Positions 1 to 6,152 of a stretch of 6,664 bases of DNA are shown piece by piece (position 1 is the first letter of the stretch; every line of letters starts with the position of its first letter). A program made the translations under genes and the position numbers. Origin of the DNA: an uncultured Lachnospiraceae bacterium (lineage in GTDB: Bacteria > Bacillota_A > Clostridia > Lachnospirales > Lachnospiraceae); contig CANOBT010000250.1 of the NCBI GenBank assembly GCA_947564305.1, positions 1 through 6,664 on the forward strand. The letters are read 5' to 3'. The notes under the pieces were generated by a model. That model did no database searches. It saw nothing but the letters and a program-made list of their open reading frames with translations, and had not been told where the DNA came from.

Positions 1-27
1 TCCCCATATGGTGCTGTCAAGTAAGGA

Positions 28-1629
28 CTAACAATTTTTTATACTTTTTTTAGATTTCTTTATTTTTTCTTTATAAACTATATCAAACTGTGATTTCCCA
101 TATACATATATGGCTTCAATCCATTCATCCACCATTTCTCTAGTAAGAATTTCCAATTTTCCATTATGTCTCGCCTTTTCCGGTTGTGTCCTATCTTCTT
201 CCTCACACTGTTCCCTTTGTTTTTGCAGATTTTGAATCTGCTCGCTTAATCTTCTTTCTTCTTCCCTCAATGCCCCTACTCTATTCAAGTAGGTTTTCCG
301 CTCCATCTGTTTTCTTTTGTATTGCTCATATAGATACTGTTTTTCTATCTTTAATGAATCCTGTTTCTGTTCCAATGCTTTGCACATCTTTCTTATCTGT
401 TTATGATCCATCACTGGAAAATCTGTATCTGATTTCTGACTTTGGTTTCCCCCCTCCAAAATTCCTTGTTCCAATTCCTCATTGATACATTCTAAAATAG
501 CTATCTCTAATTCCGGCTCACTCAATCGCTCACCGATACACTCAGTATTATCCTCATATTCTGCCTTTTTACAGATAAAGTAAGGTATTGTAGTACAGTC
601 TATCCGGATAAGACTTCTTTTGCAATGTCCACACCGTATTTTCCCAAGCAAGAGGCTATCCCGTTTTGGAGTATGTTTTTTTCCTTTTTGGCATCCATTG
701 TTTTTTAACACTTCTAATGCCAGAAGATATTCCTGTTCGGTAACAATCGCCTCATGCCTGCCAGGAATACATATCTGTTCTTCCTCCGGCACCTGCCTAA
801 AATGGCTGCCCCCAACTTCCGTTACCCTGGTTTTTCCATTGACAACAGTTCCGGTATATATTTTGTTCTGCAAAATCTTCCGGACTTTTCCGCTGTCCCA
901 ATACCCTTCCCCATCCAGAATATGATATTGCAGCTTCTCCCTATTCTTATACTGTCCTGGTGTTGGTATCTTTTCCTTATTTAACAGTTTCGCTATTCTT
1001 CCAGTCCCACACCCTTCACAAGCTAGCCCAAATATCCGCTTCACATATTGCGCAGCCACTTCATCTACCATCAGAATCTTCTTATTATCAGAGAAGCGAT
1101 AGCCAAATGGCGCTCTGGGACCGATAAAATCTCCCCTCTTTCTTCTTATCAGCAGCGACGAACGCATTTTTTCAGACAAGTCCTTGCTATACATATCATA
1201 CAAAAGGCTCTTAAATGCAATCTCAATCCCTCCCGTAGTCCCTATGTAATCATTACTGTCGTATCCATCGTTGATTGCAATAAAACGGACTCCCATAAAA
1301 GGGAAAATCTGCTCCAGGTAATCCCCTACCTCCAAATAATTTCTCCCAAACCTGGAAAGGTCTTTTACTACGATACAGCATATTTTCCCCGCCCTTACTA
1401 ATGACAGCATTTCCTTTACTGCCGGTCGGTCAAAGTTTGTCCCACTGTAACCATCATCCACAAATTCTAATGGCTGTATAAAGGGATAGATTTGTTTCTC
1501 TCTGATATACCTGGTAATCAGATCTCTTTGATGGCCAATACTGTCACTCTCTGCTTTCGCATCCTTCGATACAATATCCCCATCCTCTACGGAAAGTCTA
1601 AGATATTCAGCCAAAATTCTCTCTGCCAC
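28..1629 (-). CDS. Large serine recombinase, third of the tandem triplet
   Basis: Site-specific DNA integrase/excisionase of the large serine recombinase family, acting on element att sites. Residue numbers count from the upstream GTG at 1638. The resolvase domain spans about 8-165, with catalytic Ser16 in YLRLS, the DDGYSGTNF motif at 61-69, and active-site arginines 96 and 99 in LSRFGRN. The recombinase domain is about 170-290 (APFGY at 176-180). A zinc ribbon uses Cys336, 339, 356 and 367. A long coiled coil runs about 411-485, and the C-terminus is lysine-rich. The start must be GTG or TTG, since no in-frame ATG precedes residue 78. GTG at 1629 (533 residues) is preferred because AAAGGGGTG at 1636-1644 lies 6 bases upstream; GTG at 1638 (536 residues) would have almost no spacing. 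It starts inside the end of the previous recombinase gene, which suggests translational coupling. Length is close to TndX of Tn5397 (533). Full length and apparently active; its own att sites are unknown. Confidence 0.93.
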   Translation of the reverse strand: MAERILAEYLRLSVEDGDIVSKDAKAESDSIGHQRDLITRYIREKQIYPFIQPLEFVDDGYSGTNFDRPAVKEMLSLVRAGKICCIVVKDLSRFGRNYLEVGDYLEQIFPFMGVRFIAINDGYDSNDYIGTTGGIEIAFKSLLYDMYSKDLSEKMRSSLLIRRKRGDFIGPRAPFGYRFSDNKKILMVDEVAAQYVKRIFGLACEGCGTGRIAKLLNKEKIPTPGQYKNREKLQYHILDGEGYWDSGKVRKILQNKIYTGTVVNGKTRVTEVGGSHFRQVPEEEQICIPGRHEAIVTEQEYLLALEVLKNNGCQKGKKHTPKRDSLLLGKIRCGHCKRSLIRIDCTTIPYFICKKAEYEDNTECIGERLSEPELEIAILECINEELEQGILEGGNQSQKSDTDFPVMDHKQIRKMCKALEQKQDSLKIEKQYLYEQYKRKQMERKTYLNRVGALREEERRLSEQIQNLQKQREQCEEEDRTQPEKARHNGKLEILTREMVDEWIEAIYVYGKSQFDIVYKEKIKKSKKSIKNC

Positions 1630-3397
1630 GCTCCCCACCCCTTTCCGCTAAATGGCTCGCTAAGGATATTTGCAATCCGCGATGTTCCTTACCCATAACG
1701 TCATTACCGCTTTGCAGCACTGATGTTAAATATTCATATTCATTACGAAAACGAAACCGGATATGGATTCTTTTATCCTCATACACTTCCACTTTATCCA
1801 ATAGGTTTACCGCCATATCCCTCGTAAGCTCTTTTACATCCCTGAAATTCAGAAACGCTTTCAGCCAGCGGTTTTCCCCACTCATACATTGCTTAAAGTT
1901 ATCCAATTCAGCCTGTTTATTGTTCCATTCTGTTTCCAAATCAGAAATCTTTCTTGTATACCTTTCTTTTGCGGTTAAATATTCATCTTTTGTCAAGATC
2001 CCCTGTTTCATATCTTCGTAAATACTGTTTTTTAGATATACATATCTTTGCAGCTCATCCCTTGCCTGCTCCGTTTCTTTCTTTTTCATTCTGTAAACGG
2101 CAGACTGGCTATCCGATTTTCTCATCCGTTCCAACAGACTATCAGCTTCTACAGCCAATTCTATCTGCAGCCTTATCTGCTTTTTCACCATATCTAAAAT
2201 TTTATAATCTACAATAGACGATGTATTACACTTTATCTGGGAATGTCCATAGGCAGATCCACAATAAAAATAATACCGTGCCTTTCCATTCCTCACATCT
2301 TTATTCCGCCACATCGCATGACCGCAGATTCCACATACCAGAATCCCTTCCAGCACATTCCCATATCCCGGTCCACCTTGCCTGTCTTTCCATACTTTTC
2401 GGTTTTTTTCCCGTATTTCCTGTACTTTTTGGAATACTTCCAGGTCAATGATTGCCGGGTGATTATTTTCTATGATTTCCCACGCACTTTCTTCTTTTTT
2501 ACCCCGTCTTTCTCTGGAATAAATGGAACAGTTATATTTTCCCTGCACCAGATCCCCAACATACGCCCTGTTATATAAAATCCTGCTGACTGCTTCCTGC
2601 TGCCATAAAATATGGCTGCAATTTTTATACTTTTTCATTCCCTGCTCCCCCGCATATCTGCTGGGGGACGGGATGCCTTCCTGATTTAATATGTTTGCAA
2701 TCTTATAGGCGCTTATCCCCTGCATTTTCATTTCAAAAATACGCCTTACGATATCTGCCGCAGGCTGATCTATCACATATTTATTATCTTCCAGAACATA
2801 CCCATACGGAGCTTTGCTGCCTATAAACTGTCCCTGTTCCTTTTTCACCCGGAACGCCGACATAATTTTATTCGATATATCTTTTGAATAATAATCGTTT
2901 GCCAGGTTTTTAAATTCTGTAATTAGTTCCTTCGGAGGAAAAATCTCCCCTGCGCTGTCAAAACGGTCATTGACCGCAATAAAACGGATACCCAGGAATG
3001 GGAATATTTTCTCAAGATAATCCCCTGCTTCCAGATAGTTCCTTGCAAACCGGGAAAGGTCTTTCACAATGATACAATTAATTCGGCCGCATTTTGCGTC
3101 CTCCATCATACGTTCCCACCCCGGCCTTTCAAAATCAGTCCCTGTCTTCCCATTATCCATATAAGTTTCAACGGTTTTCACTTTTTCAAACTGATTTACA
3201 AATTCCAATAACAGTTCAAGCTGGTTCTCTATTCCATCTGCACTTCTGCCGCCATTATCTTCATTGGACAAACGGACATACAGCCCCGCCTCTACAGCAG
3301 GCGTTTTAAGCTGCCCTGCAGCATTTCCTTCTTCTTGCCGTATGGCATCATGGTATCCCCGAAGGGGGCTTCCCTGTTTTCTACTTGTCCTTGCCAT
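1607..3397 (-). CDS. Large serine recombinase, second of the tandem triplet, with N-terminal extension
   Basis: Large serine recombinase, 596 residues from the ATG at 3397. That start has an ideal ribosome site, AAGGAGG at 3404-3410 with a 6-base spacer; an in-frame ATG at 3418 would give 603 residues but has no such site. About 37 basic and polar residues precede the resolvase domain, which is unusual beside its two neighbours. Catalytic Ser44 is in YVRLS. The usual DDGYSGTNF is here DNGKTGTDF (about 82-90), and the two arginines are in LSRFARN (116 and 119). The recombinase domain is about 190-310 (APYGY). The zinc ribbon uses Cys355, 358, 379 and 390, followed by a coiled coil at about 415-505. 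The gene overlaps the upstream recombinase by 17 bases, and its ribosome site lies within that gene. The C-terminal tail overlaps the third recombinase. All core residues are kept, so it is likely functional, perhaps with a different DNA specificity or partner role (inference). Confidence 0.93.
   Translation of the reverse strand: MARTSRKQGSPLRGYHDAIRQEEGNAAGQLKTPAVEAGLYVRLSNEDNGGRSADGIENQLELLLEFVNQFEKVKTVETYMDNGKTGTDFERPGWERMMEDAKCGRINCIIVKDLSRFARNYLEAGDYLEKIFPFLGIRFIAVNDRFDSAGEIFPPKELITEFKNLANDYYSKDISNKIMSAFRVKKEQGQFIGSKAPYGYVLEDNKYVIDQPAADIVRRIFEMKMQGISAYKIANILNQEGIPSPSRYAGEQGMKKYKNCSHILWQQEAVSRILYNRAYVGDLVQGKYNCSIYSRERRGKKEESAWEIIENNHPAIIDLEVFQKVQEIREKNRKVWKDRQGGPGYGNVLEGILVCGICGHAMWRNKDVRNGKARYYFYCGSAYGHSQIKCNTSSIVDYKILDMVKKQIRLQIELAVEADSLLERMRKSDSQSAVYRMKKKETEQARDELQRYVYLKNSIYEDMKQGILTKDEYLTAKERYTRKISDLETEWNNKQAELDNFKQCMSGENRWLKAFLNFRDVKELTRDMAVNLLDKVEVYEDKRIHIRFRFRNEYEYLTSVLQSGNDVMGKEHRGLQISLASHLAERGGERGRENFG
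1636..1644 (-). promoter_or_regulatory. Ribosome binding site deciding the GTG start of the third recombinase
   Basis: AAAGGGGTG on the minus strand ends 6 bases before GTG at 1629. The first possible GTG (1638) lies within this motif, so the second GTG is the more likely start. Inside the 3' coding part of the second recombinase. Confidence 0.55.
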
Positions 3398-5102
3398 ATG
3401 TACCCTCCTTTTCCCCATGATTGGCAGACAGACTGCCTGTATCCCCTGTGAAAGTTTCCCCCTGCAATTCTTCCAACAGGCTTAAAGATGCCTGAAATTC
3501 ATCTGCATATTTGAAGTGTATTTCTATCCTTGGATAACGCTCTCCCTCCTTCTTTTCATAGACAAGTATCTGCCCAATCAAAGAAACAACAACTTCCCTC
3601 GATAAAGATTCCAAATACCCATATTTCTTAAACTCATTGATCCAATCGCATGTACTCCACTCTCCTTCAGCAAGAAATGCCATCTCCACTTCCATTGCCT
3701 CCAACATCTGCTCCGCTGTCTGAATACGTTTTTCATAAATTTCTTTTAGCTCCAGATATTCTTCCTTCGTAATCAGCTCATCTTTGTAATCTTCATATAA
3801 ATCCAAGCGCAAATGGTTATATTTCTCCACCTCTTCCTTTTTCTTTGTAATCTGACGGTTTCTCTTTCCTAGCTCCCCTTTCCTAATCTGTGCATCTTCC
3901 AGTTTATCCAGAATGCGTCCCAAATCTGTTACATTCTTAATCTGATGGTTCAACAGTTTCCGTACACTTTCTTCCAAAGCCTCCGCATTGATGCTGTGGG
4001 AACTGCAAATATTCTTATTTCCTTTATGGTTTCCACATACATAATAAATAAATTTTCTTTTTCCGGAAGGAACCGTCTTTCTGACCATGTTTGCGCCGCA
4101 GTCACCGCACTTTACAACGCCGGACAGATAATACACTTTCTCTTTTTCGGTTCCTGTCCTTGTATCCATCTGTAATTGCTCTTGCGCATTTTGAAAATCA
4201 ACCGTTGGGATGATGGCTTCATGGGCATTTTCCACCTGACTCCATTTGCTCTGGTCACGTTTTACTTTCTTTTTTACTTTATAATTTGGCGTGGTTTCCT
4301 TTCCCTGCACCAAAGTTCCGGTATAAACGGGATTCCCTAAAATGCGTAGTACATGCATATGTGTCCACTGGCTCTTCAAATTTTTCTTAAAACCTGTATA
4401 AAACGCACTTCCATTCTCTTTTTTATAGTCCATCGGCGTAAGTATGTTTTTCTTATTCAGCTTCTCCGCTATTTTATATGCATTGCTTCCCTGCAGATAC
4501 ATCTGAAAGATAGACCGCACCACCTCCGCAGCTTCTTCGTCTATCTCCAGCTTATTTTTATCTTCTTCCGACTTCTGGTAGCCATAAGGGGCAAAGGGTC
4601 CTACAAAATCCCCCTTTTTCCTTTTCACTTCCAAGTTACTCCGAATTTTAATACTAATATCTCTGCAGTATGCATCATTGATCAGATTTTTGAATGGAAT
4701 GATAATGTTATTTGTCTGTGCGTCATTAGTTAGACTGTCATAGTTATCGTTGATTGCTATAAAACGGACACCCAGGTATGGGAATATTTTTTCAATATAT
4801 TTCCCTACCTCGATGTGGTTCCTCCCAAAACGTGATAAATCCTTCGTTACCACGCAGTTCACTTTTCCTGTTTTAATATCCTCTAACATTTGCCGGAATG
4901 CCGGACGCTCGAAATTCACCCCGGAATAGCCATCATCTACCCTAACGGCATGGATTCTGATGTCCTCCTTGGATTTTAGAAACTCTAAGATAAGCTCTCT
5001 TTGATTCGTAATGCTGTCACTTTCCTCCTTATCCCCATCTTCTTTCGACAGGCGCAGATAAACGTCAGCATCATATACTTCAGTATTCAGATTTGCATTC
5101 AT
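3381..5102 (-). CDS. Large serine recombinase, first of the tandem triplet
   Basis: Large serine recombinase of 573 residues and the first gene of the recombinase operon. Catalytic Ser19 is in YLRLS, DDGYSGVNF is at 56-64, and active-site arginines 91 and 94 are in LSRFGRN. The recombinase domain is about 165-290 (APYGY at 171-175). A zinc ribbon uses Cys332, 335, 356 and 366, followed by a charged coiled coil at about 390-480 and a C-terminal beta-rich segment ending near 545. The ATG at 5102 has GAGGTG at 5108-5113 with a 5-base spacer. A promoter at 5172-5200 lies about 70 bases upstream, and a nested dyad (5112-5150) touches the ribosome site, so translation may be controlled. The 3' end overlaps the second recombinase by 17 bases. 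The three proteins share domain order and motifs but differ throughout, so they are diverged paralogs and not recent duplicates. Confidence 0.94.
   Translation of the reverse strand: MNANLNTEVYDADVYLRLSKEDGDKEESDSITNQRELILEFLKSKEDIRIHAVRVDDGYSGVNFERPAFRQMLEDIKTGKVNCVVTKDLSRFGRNHIEVGKYIEKIFPYLGVRFIAINDNYDSLTNDAQTNNIIIPFKNLINDAYCRDISIKIRSNLEVKRKKGDFVGPFAPYGYQKSEEDKNKLEIDEEAAEVVRSIFQMYLQGSNAYKIAEKLNKKNILTPMDYKKENGSAFYTGFKKNLKSQWTHMHVLRILGNPVYTGTLVQGKETTPNYKVKKKVKRDQSKWSQVENAHEAIIPTVDFQNAQEQLQMDTRTGTEKEKVYYLSGVVKCGDCGANMVRKTVPSGKRKFIYYVCGNHKGNKNICSSHSINAEALEESVRKLLNHQIKNVTDLGRILDKLEDAQIRKGELGKRNRQITKKKEEVEKYNHLRLDLYEDYKDELITKEEYLELKEIYEKRIQTAEQMLEAMEVEMAFLAEGEWSTCDWINEFKKYGYLESLSREVVVSLIGQILVYEKKEGERYPRIEIHFKYADEFQASLSLLEELQGETFTGDTGSLSANHGEKEGTYGKDK
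3404..3410 (-). promoter_or_regulatory. Ribosome binding site deciding the start of the second recombinase
   Basis: AAGGAGG on the minus strand, 6 bases before the ATG at 3397. It supports a 596-residue product over the longer in-frame ATG at 3418. It lies inside the last codons of the upstream recombinase gene, so ribosomes ending the first gene can reload here. Confidence 0.8.
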
Positions 5103-5111
5103 TTCATCACC

Positions 5112-5150
5112 TCAAATAGTCTTGTTTGTTGTCAAACCTTTCCTATTTGG
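5112..5150 (-). promoter_or_regulatory. Nested dyad in the leader of the recombinase operon, next to the ribosome site
   Basis: CAAATAG (5113-5119) pairs with CTATTTG (5143-5149), and inside it GTTTG (5124-5128) pairs with CAAAC (5133-5137) around a 4-base loop. The dyad lies between the predicted transcription start and the ATG. It shares a base with the GAGGTG ribosome site (5108-5113). It could be an RNA hairpin affecting translation or a binding site for a regulator or for the recombinase itself. The 4- and 5-base internal loop sides make it imperfect. Confidence 0.4.
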
Positions 5151-5171
5151 GGTTCTGCTTCGTCCGTAATC

Positions 5172-5200
5172 ATTGTACCATTCCAGACCGCAAATGTCCA
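5172..5200 (-). promoter_or_regulatory. Sigma-A type promoter for the recombinase operon
   Basis: On the minus strand, TGGACA (5195-5200) and TACAAT (5172-5177) are separated by exactly 17 bases; each hexamer has one mismatch to consensus. Transcription would start near 5165, leaving a leader of about 60 bases before the first recombinase ATG at 5102. The -35 begins ten bases past the stop codon of the DUF6870-type gene, so the recombinases can be transcribed separately from the upstream regulators. Predicted by eye, not shown experimentally. Confidence 0.6.
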
Positions 5201-5209
5201 TAGAAAGCT

Positions 5210-5476
5210 CTAACAAAGACTTTGCCCTTCCATACTCATACATAGCTGAACCAGTTTGTTTTCAAGGCTCTCCTTTGCTTCTGAGTAGGAAATCTTTACG
5301 ACCATGCCGTTACAGATAAAACAAAACGGATTCTTAATCTTCTCCGCAAAATCCATCCACCTCTCTCTAGCTGAAAGGGAACTGTCAATTTCTATTTTCT
5401 CTATATCTTCTAAAATTGAAACATCCACTGTGCGGATATCCACCTTTTTCAATTCTTCTAATTCTGCCTGATTCAT
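5210..5476 (-). CDS. Small DUF6870-type protein upstream of the recombinases
   Basis: An 88-residue acidic cytoplasmic protein with no signal peptide or membrane segment. The pattern is an ExxxLKKVDIRTVD start, an acidic middle, then KNPFCFICNG and VVKISYSEA, which I recognise from memory as the DUF6870 family found in Clostridia mobile elements; no function is established that I know of. Cys52 and Cys55 form a CxxC pair that may bind metal, but only two cysteines are close together. The ATG at 5476 has GAGG at 5485-5488 with an 8-base spacer. Its ATG overlaps the TGA of a short upstream reading frame (ATGA), the usual sign of translational coupling. Directly upstream of three recombinases, it is a candidate accessory or directionality factor, which is inference from position only. 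Confidence 0.75.
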   Translation of the reverse strand: MNQAELEELKKVDIRTVDVSILEDIEKIEIDSSLSARERWMDFAEKIKNPFCFICNGMVVKISYSEAKESLENKLVQLCMSMEGQSLC

Positions 5477-5660
5477 CCTAAATTCCTCGACTTTCCTTTA
5501 TTCACTATATTCTCCTTTGATTGTCCATTATGTTCCTTTTCTAAATCCTGCAGGCGGCCGTCAGGAAACAGCGCCATTGGAATCTCACCATCTTTTCAGA
5601 CCGGATCAGCTTATATCCGGAAGTATCATTATCAGAAACAGCCTCATCGCCGCAAAGTCC
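5473..5660 (-). pseudogene. Decayed small gene upstream of the DUF6870-type gene
   Basis: Two reading frames on the minus strand give protein-like text that joins if one base is restored. One frame reads GDEAVSDNDTSGYKLIRSE then KMVRF up to about 5583. The next frame reads PMALFPDGRLQDLEKEHNGQ from 5580 and continues to a TGA at 5473 that overlaps the ATG of the next gene. The junction TTCCAATG would be in frame as TTCCCAATG, so one C appears to be missing. The first frame also has a stop (TAG, 5661-5663) just upstream and no good start codon. The gene therefore looks truncated and frameshifted, though a sequencing error cannot be excluded. The second part could still be translated from ATG at 5577 (34 residues) because GGTGAG lies a few bases upstream. 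I do not recognise the family. Confidence 0.4.
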
Positions 5661-5739
5661 CTACCTCTTTGCCAATAATCAAATATTTATCGCTCGTACC
5701 TTTACTTCAATGCCCGTATCAACATTTCTTCATTTTCAA

Positions 5740-5780
5740 TACCCGTCACTTTGCGACATCATGTCGCAAAGTGACGGATA
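5740..5780. repeat. Long palindrome, 17-base perfect arms with a 1-base centre
   Basis: The arms CCGTCACTTTGCGACAT (5743-5759) and ATGTCGCAAAGTGACGG (5761-5777) are exact reverse complements around C5760. Beyond one mismatch (5742/5778) two more pairs match, giving 19 of 20. As RNA it forms a very stable hairpin but has no following U-run, so it is not an ordinary intrinsic terminator. As DNA it could be an operator for a dimeric regulator, a recombinase-related site, or a mobile palindrome. A partial third copy of one arm (ACTTTGCGGC, 5649-5658) lies downstream in transcription. Confidence 0.9.
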
Positions 5781-5802
5781 CAGGTAGTCCTAGCGTATTC
5801 AT
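5746..5802 (-). CDS. Possible short leader ORF ending inside a long palindrome
   Basis: An 18-codon frame, MNTLGLPVSVTLRHDVAK, starts at ATG 5802. GGAG lies 7 bases upstream, a reasonable ribosome site. An in-frame ATG at 5823 would add seven residues (MKQRSHL) but has poor spacing. The last nine codons and the stop are formed by the palindrome at 5743-5777, so ribosomes translating it would open that hairpin. This fits a leader peptide of an attenuation system, or it may be the relic of a longer gene: past the stop, another frame continues as VTGIENEEM. No known family. Confidence 0.35.
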   Translation of the reverse strand: MNTLGLPVSVTLRHDVAK

Positions 5803-5882
5803 TAAATGGCTCCGCTGTTTCATACGTCCTGCAGGATACTCAATATGAAATTATCAAGGTACAAAAAATCAGCCAGCCTGTT

Positions 5883-6152
5883 TTATGCCTGTACGCCCTT
5901 ATATGGAACCGGGCGGAAAGCCAATGTTTTGGCAATCAGTTTTGTTTCCAGCCGTCTGCGCAATGTTTCATCCACACAGTAATGTACCTGCCCAAACTCG
6001 TCGTACATTTTCCTGGTGGATAATTTTGCTATGTAGCCCTCGTAGTGCGCCAACACCGCATGAATTGCCTCCACATCCCCTTCAGATGCCGCCTTAATAA
6101 TATGAAAAGGCAGCAAATTTCTTTCTTCCGTTTGCTTATTCTTCTGCTCCAT
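5883..6152 (-). CDS. Tn916 Orf8-type helix-turn-helix protein (HTH_16)
   Basis: An 89-residue cytoplasmic protein, likely DNA binding, of the HTH_16 family carried at the end of Tn916/Tn1549-like elements next to the sigma-like protein. Conserved features are PFHIIKAASEGDVEAI (about 15-30), HAVLAHYEGYIAKLS (31-45), the DEFGQ..YCVDE segment (51-62) and LRRRLETKLIAKTLAF (64-79). The ATG at 6152 has GGAGG at 6162-6166 with a 9-base spacer. It overlaps the end of the restored sigma frame by 17 bases, so the two were built as a coupled pair. In Tn916 the orf7/orf8 products are linked to control of transfer and excision gene expression; the same role here is inference. The frame is intact even though its sigma partner is frameshifted. 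Confidence 0.85.
   Translation of the reverse strand: MEQKNKQTEERNLLPFHIIKAASEGDVEAIHAVLAHYEGYIAKLSTRKMYDEFGQVHYCVDETLRRRLETKLIAKTLAFRPVPYKGVQA

Larger units (their letters stand above)
5477..5882. other. 406-base stretch without an intact normal-size gene
   Basis: This lies between the Orf8-type gene and the DUF6870-type gene. From right to left it holds about 60 bases of AT-rich spacer with a TTTTTT run but no convincing stem before it, then the leader ORF with its palindrome. Next come short protein-like fragments in shifting frames (VTGIENEEM, then DTGIEVKVRAINI ending near 5680), then the decayed gene at 5473-5660. I see no clear terminator, so read-through from the regulators to the DUF6870-type gene is possible. 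I see no convincing promoter here either. Two SbfI-type CCTGCAGG palindromes (5547-5554 and 5828-5835) are probably chance. Confidence 0.6.

Noticed and set aside
34..80. T-runs of six and seven bases (A-runs in the recombinase sense) near the 3' end of the third recombinase, as a possible slippage switch
   Set aside because: Slippage would change only the last lysine-rich residues, and such runs are common in AT-rich genes.
186..4733. Plus-strand open frames of 70-126 codons across the recombinase genes
   Set aside because: They are antisense shadows of the recombinase genes, lack ribosome sites, and have low-complexity Phe/Ser/Leu-rich compositions typical of reverse frames.
1261..4790. 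Recurring sequence around ATAAAACGGA at about 1280, 2980 and 4760, as a dispersed repeat
   Set aside because: It encodes the conserved RFIAIND/RFIAVND segment of each recombinase, so it is shared protein sequence and not a mobile repeat.
5130..5135. Perfect TTGACA on the minus strand just upstream of the first recombinase
   Set aside because: No -10 at 16-18 bases; the only TATTTG is 11 bases away. TGGACA-17-TACAAT at 5172-5200 is a better promoter, and this hexamer falls inside the nested dyad.
5113..5202. 29-codon minus-strand frame beginning MDICGLEWYNDYG
   Set aside because: It lies over the predicted promoter and leader dyad, has only a weak ribosome site, and matches nothing I recognise. 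A conserved small gene is not excluded but is not supported.
5860..5885. TTTTTT on the minus strand after the Orf8-type gene as a terminator
   Set aside because: The sequence before it (CAGGCTGGCTGA) forms only a 3-base stem, which is not enough for an intrinsic terminator.
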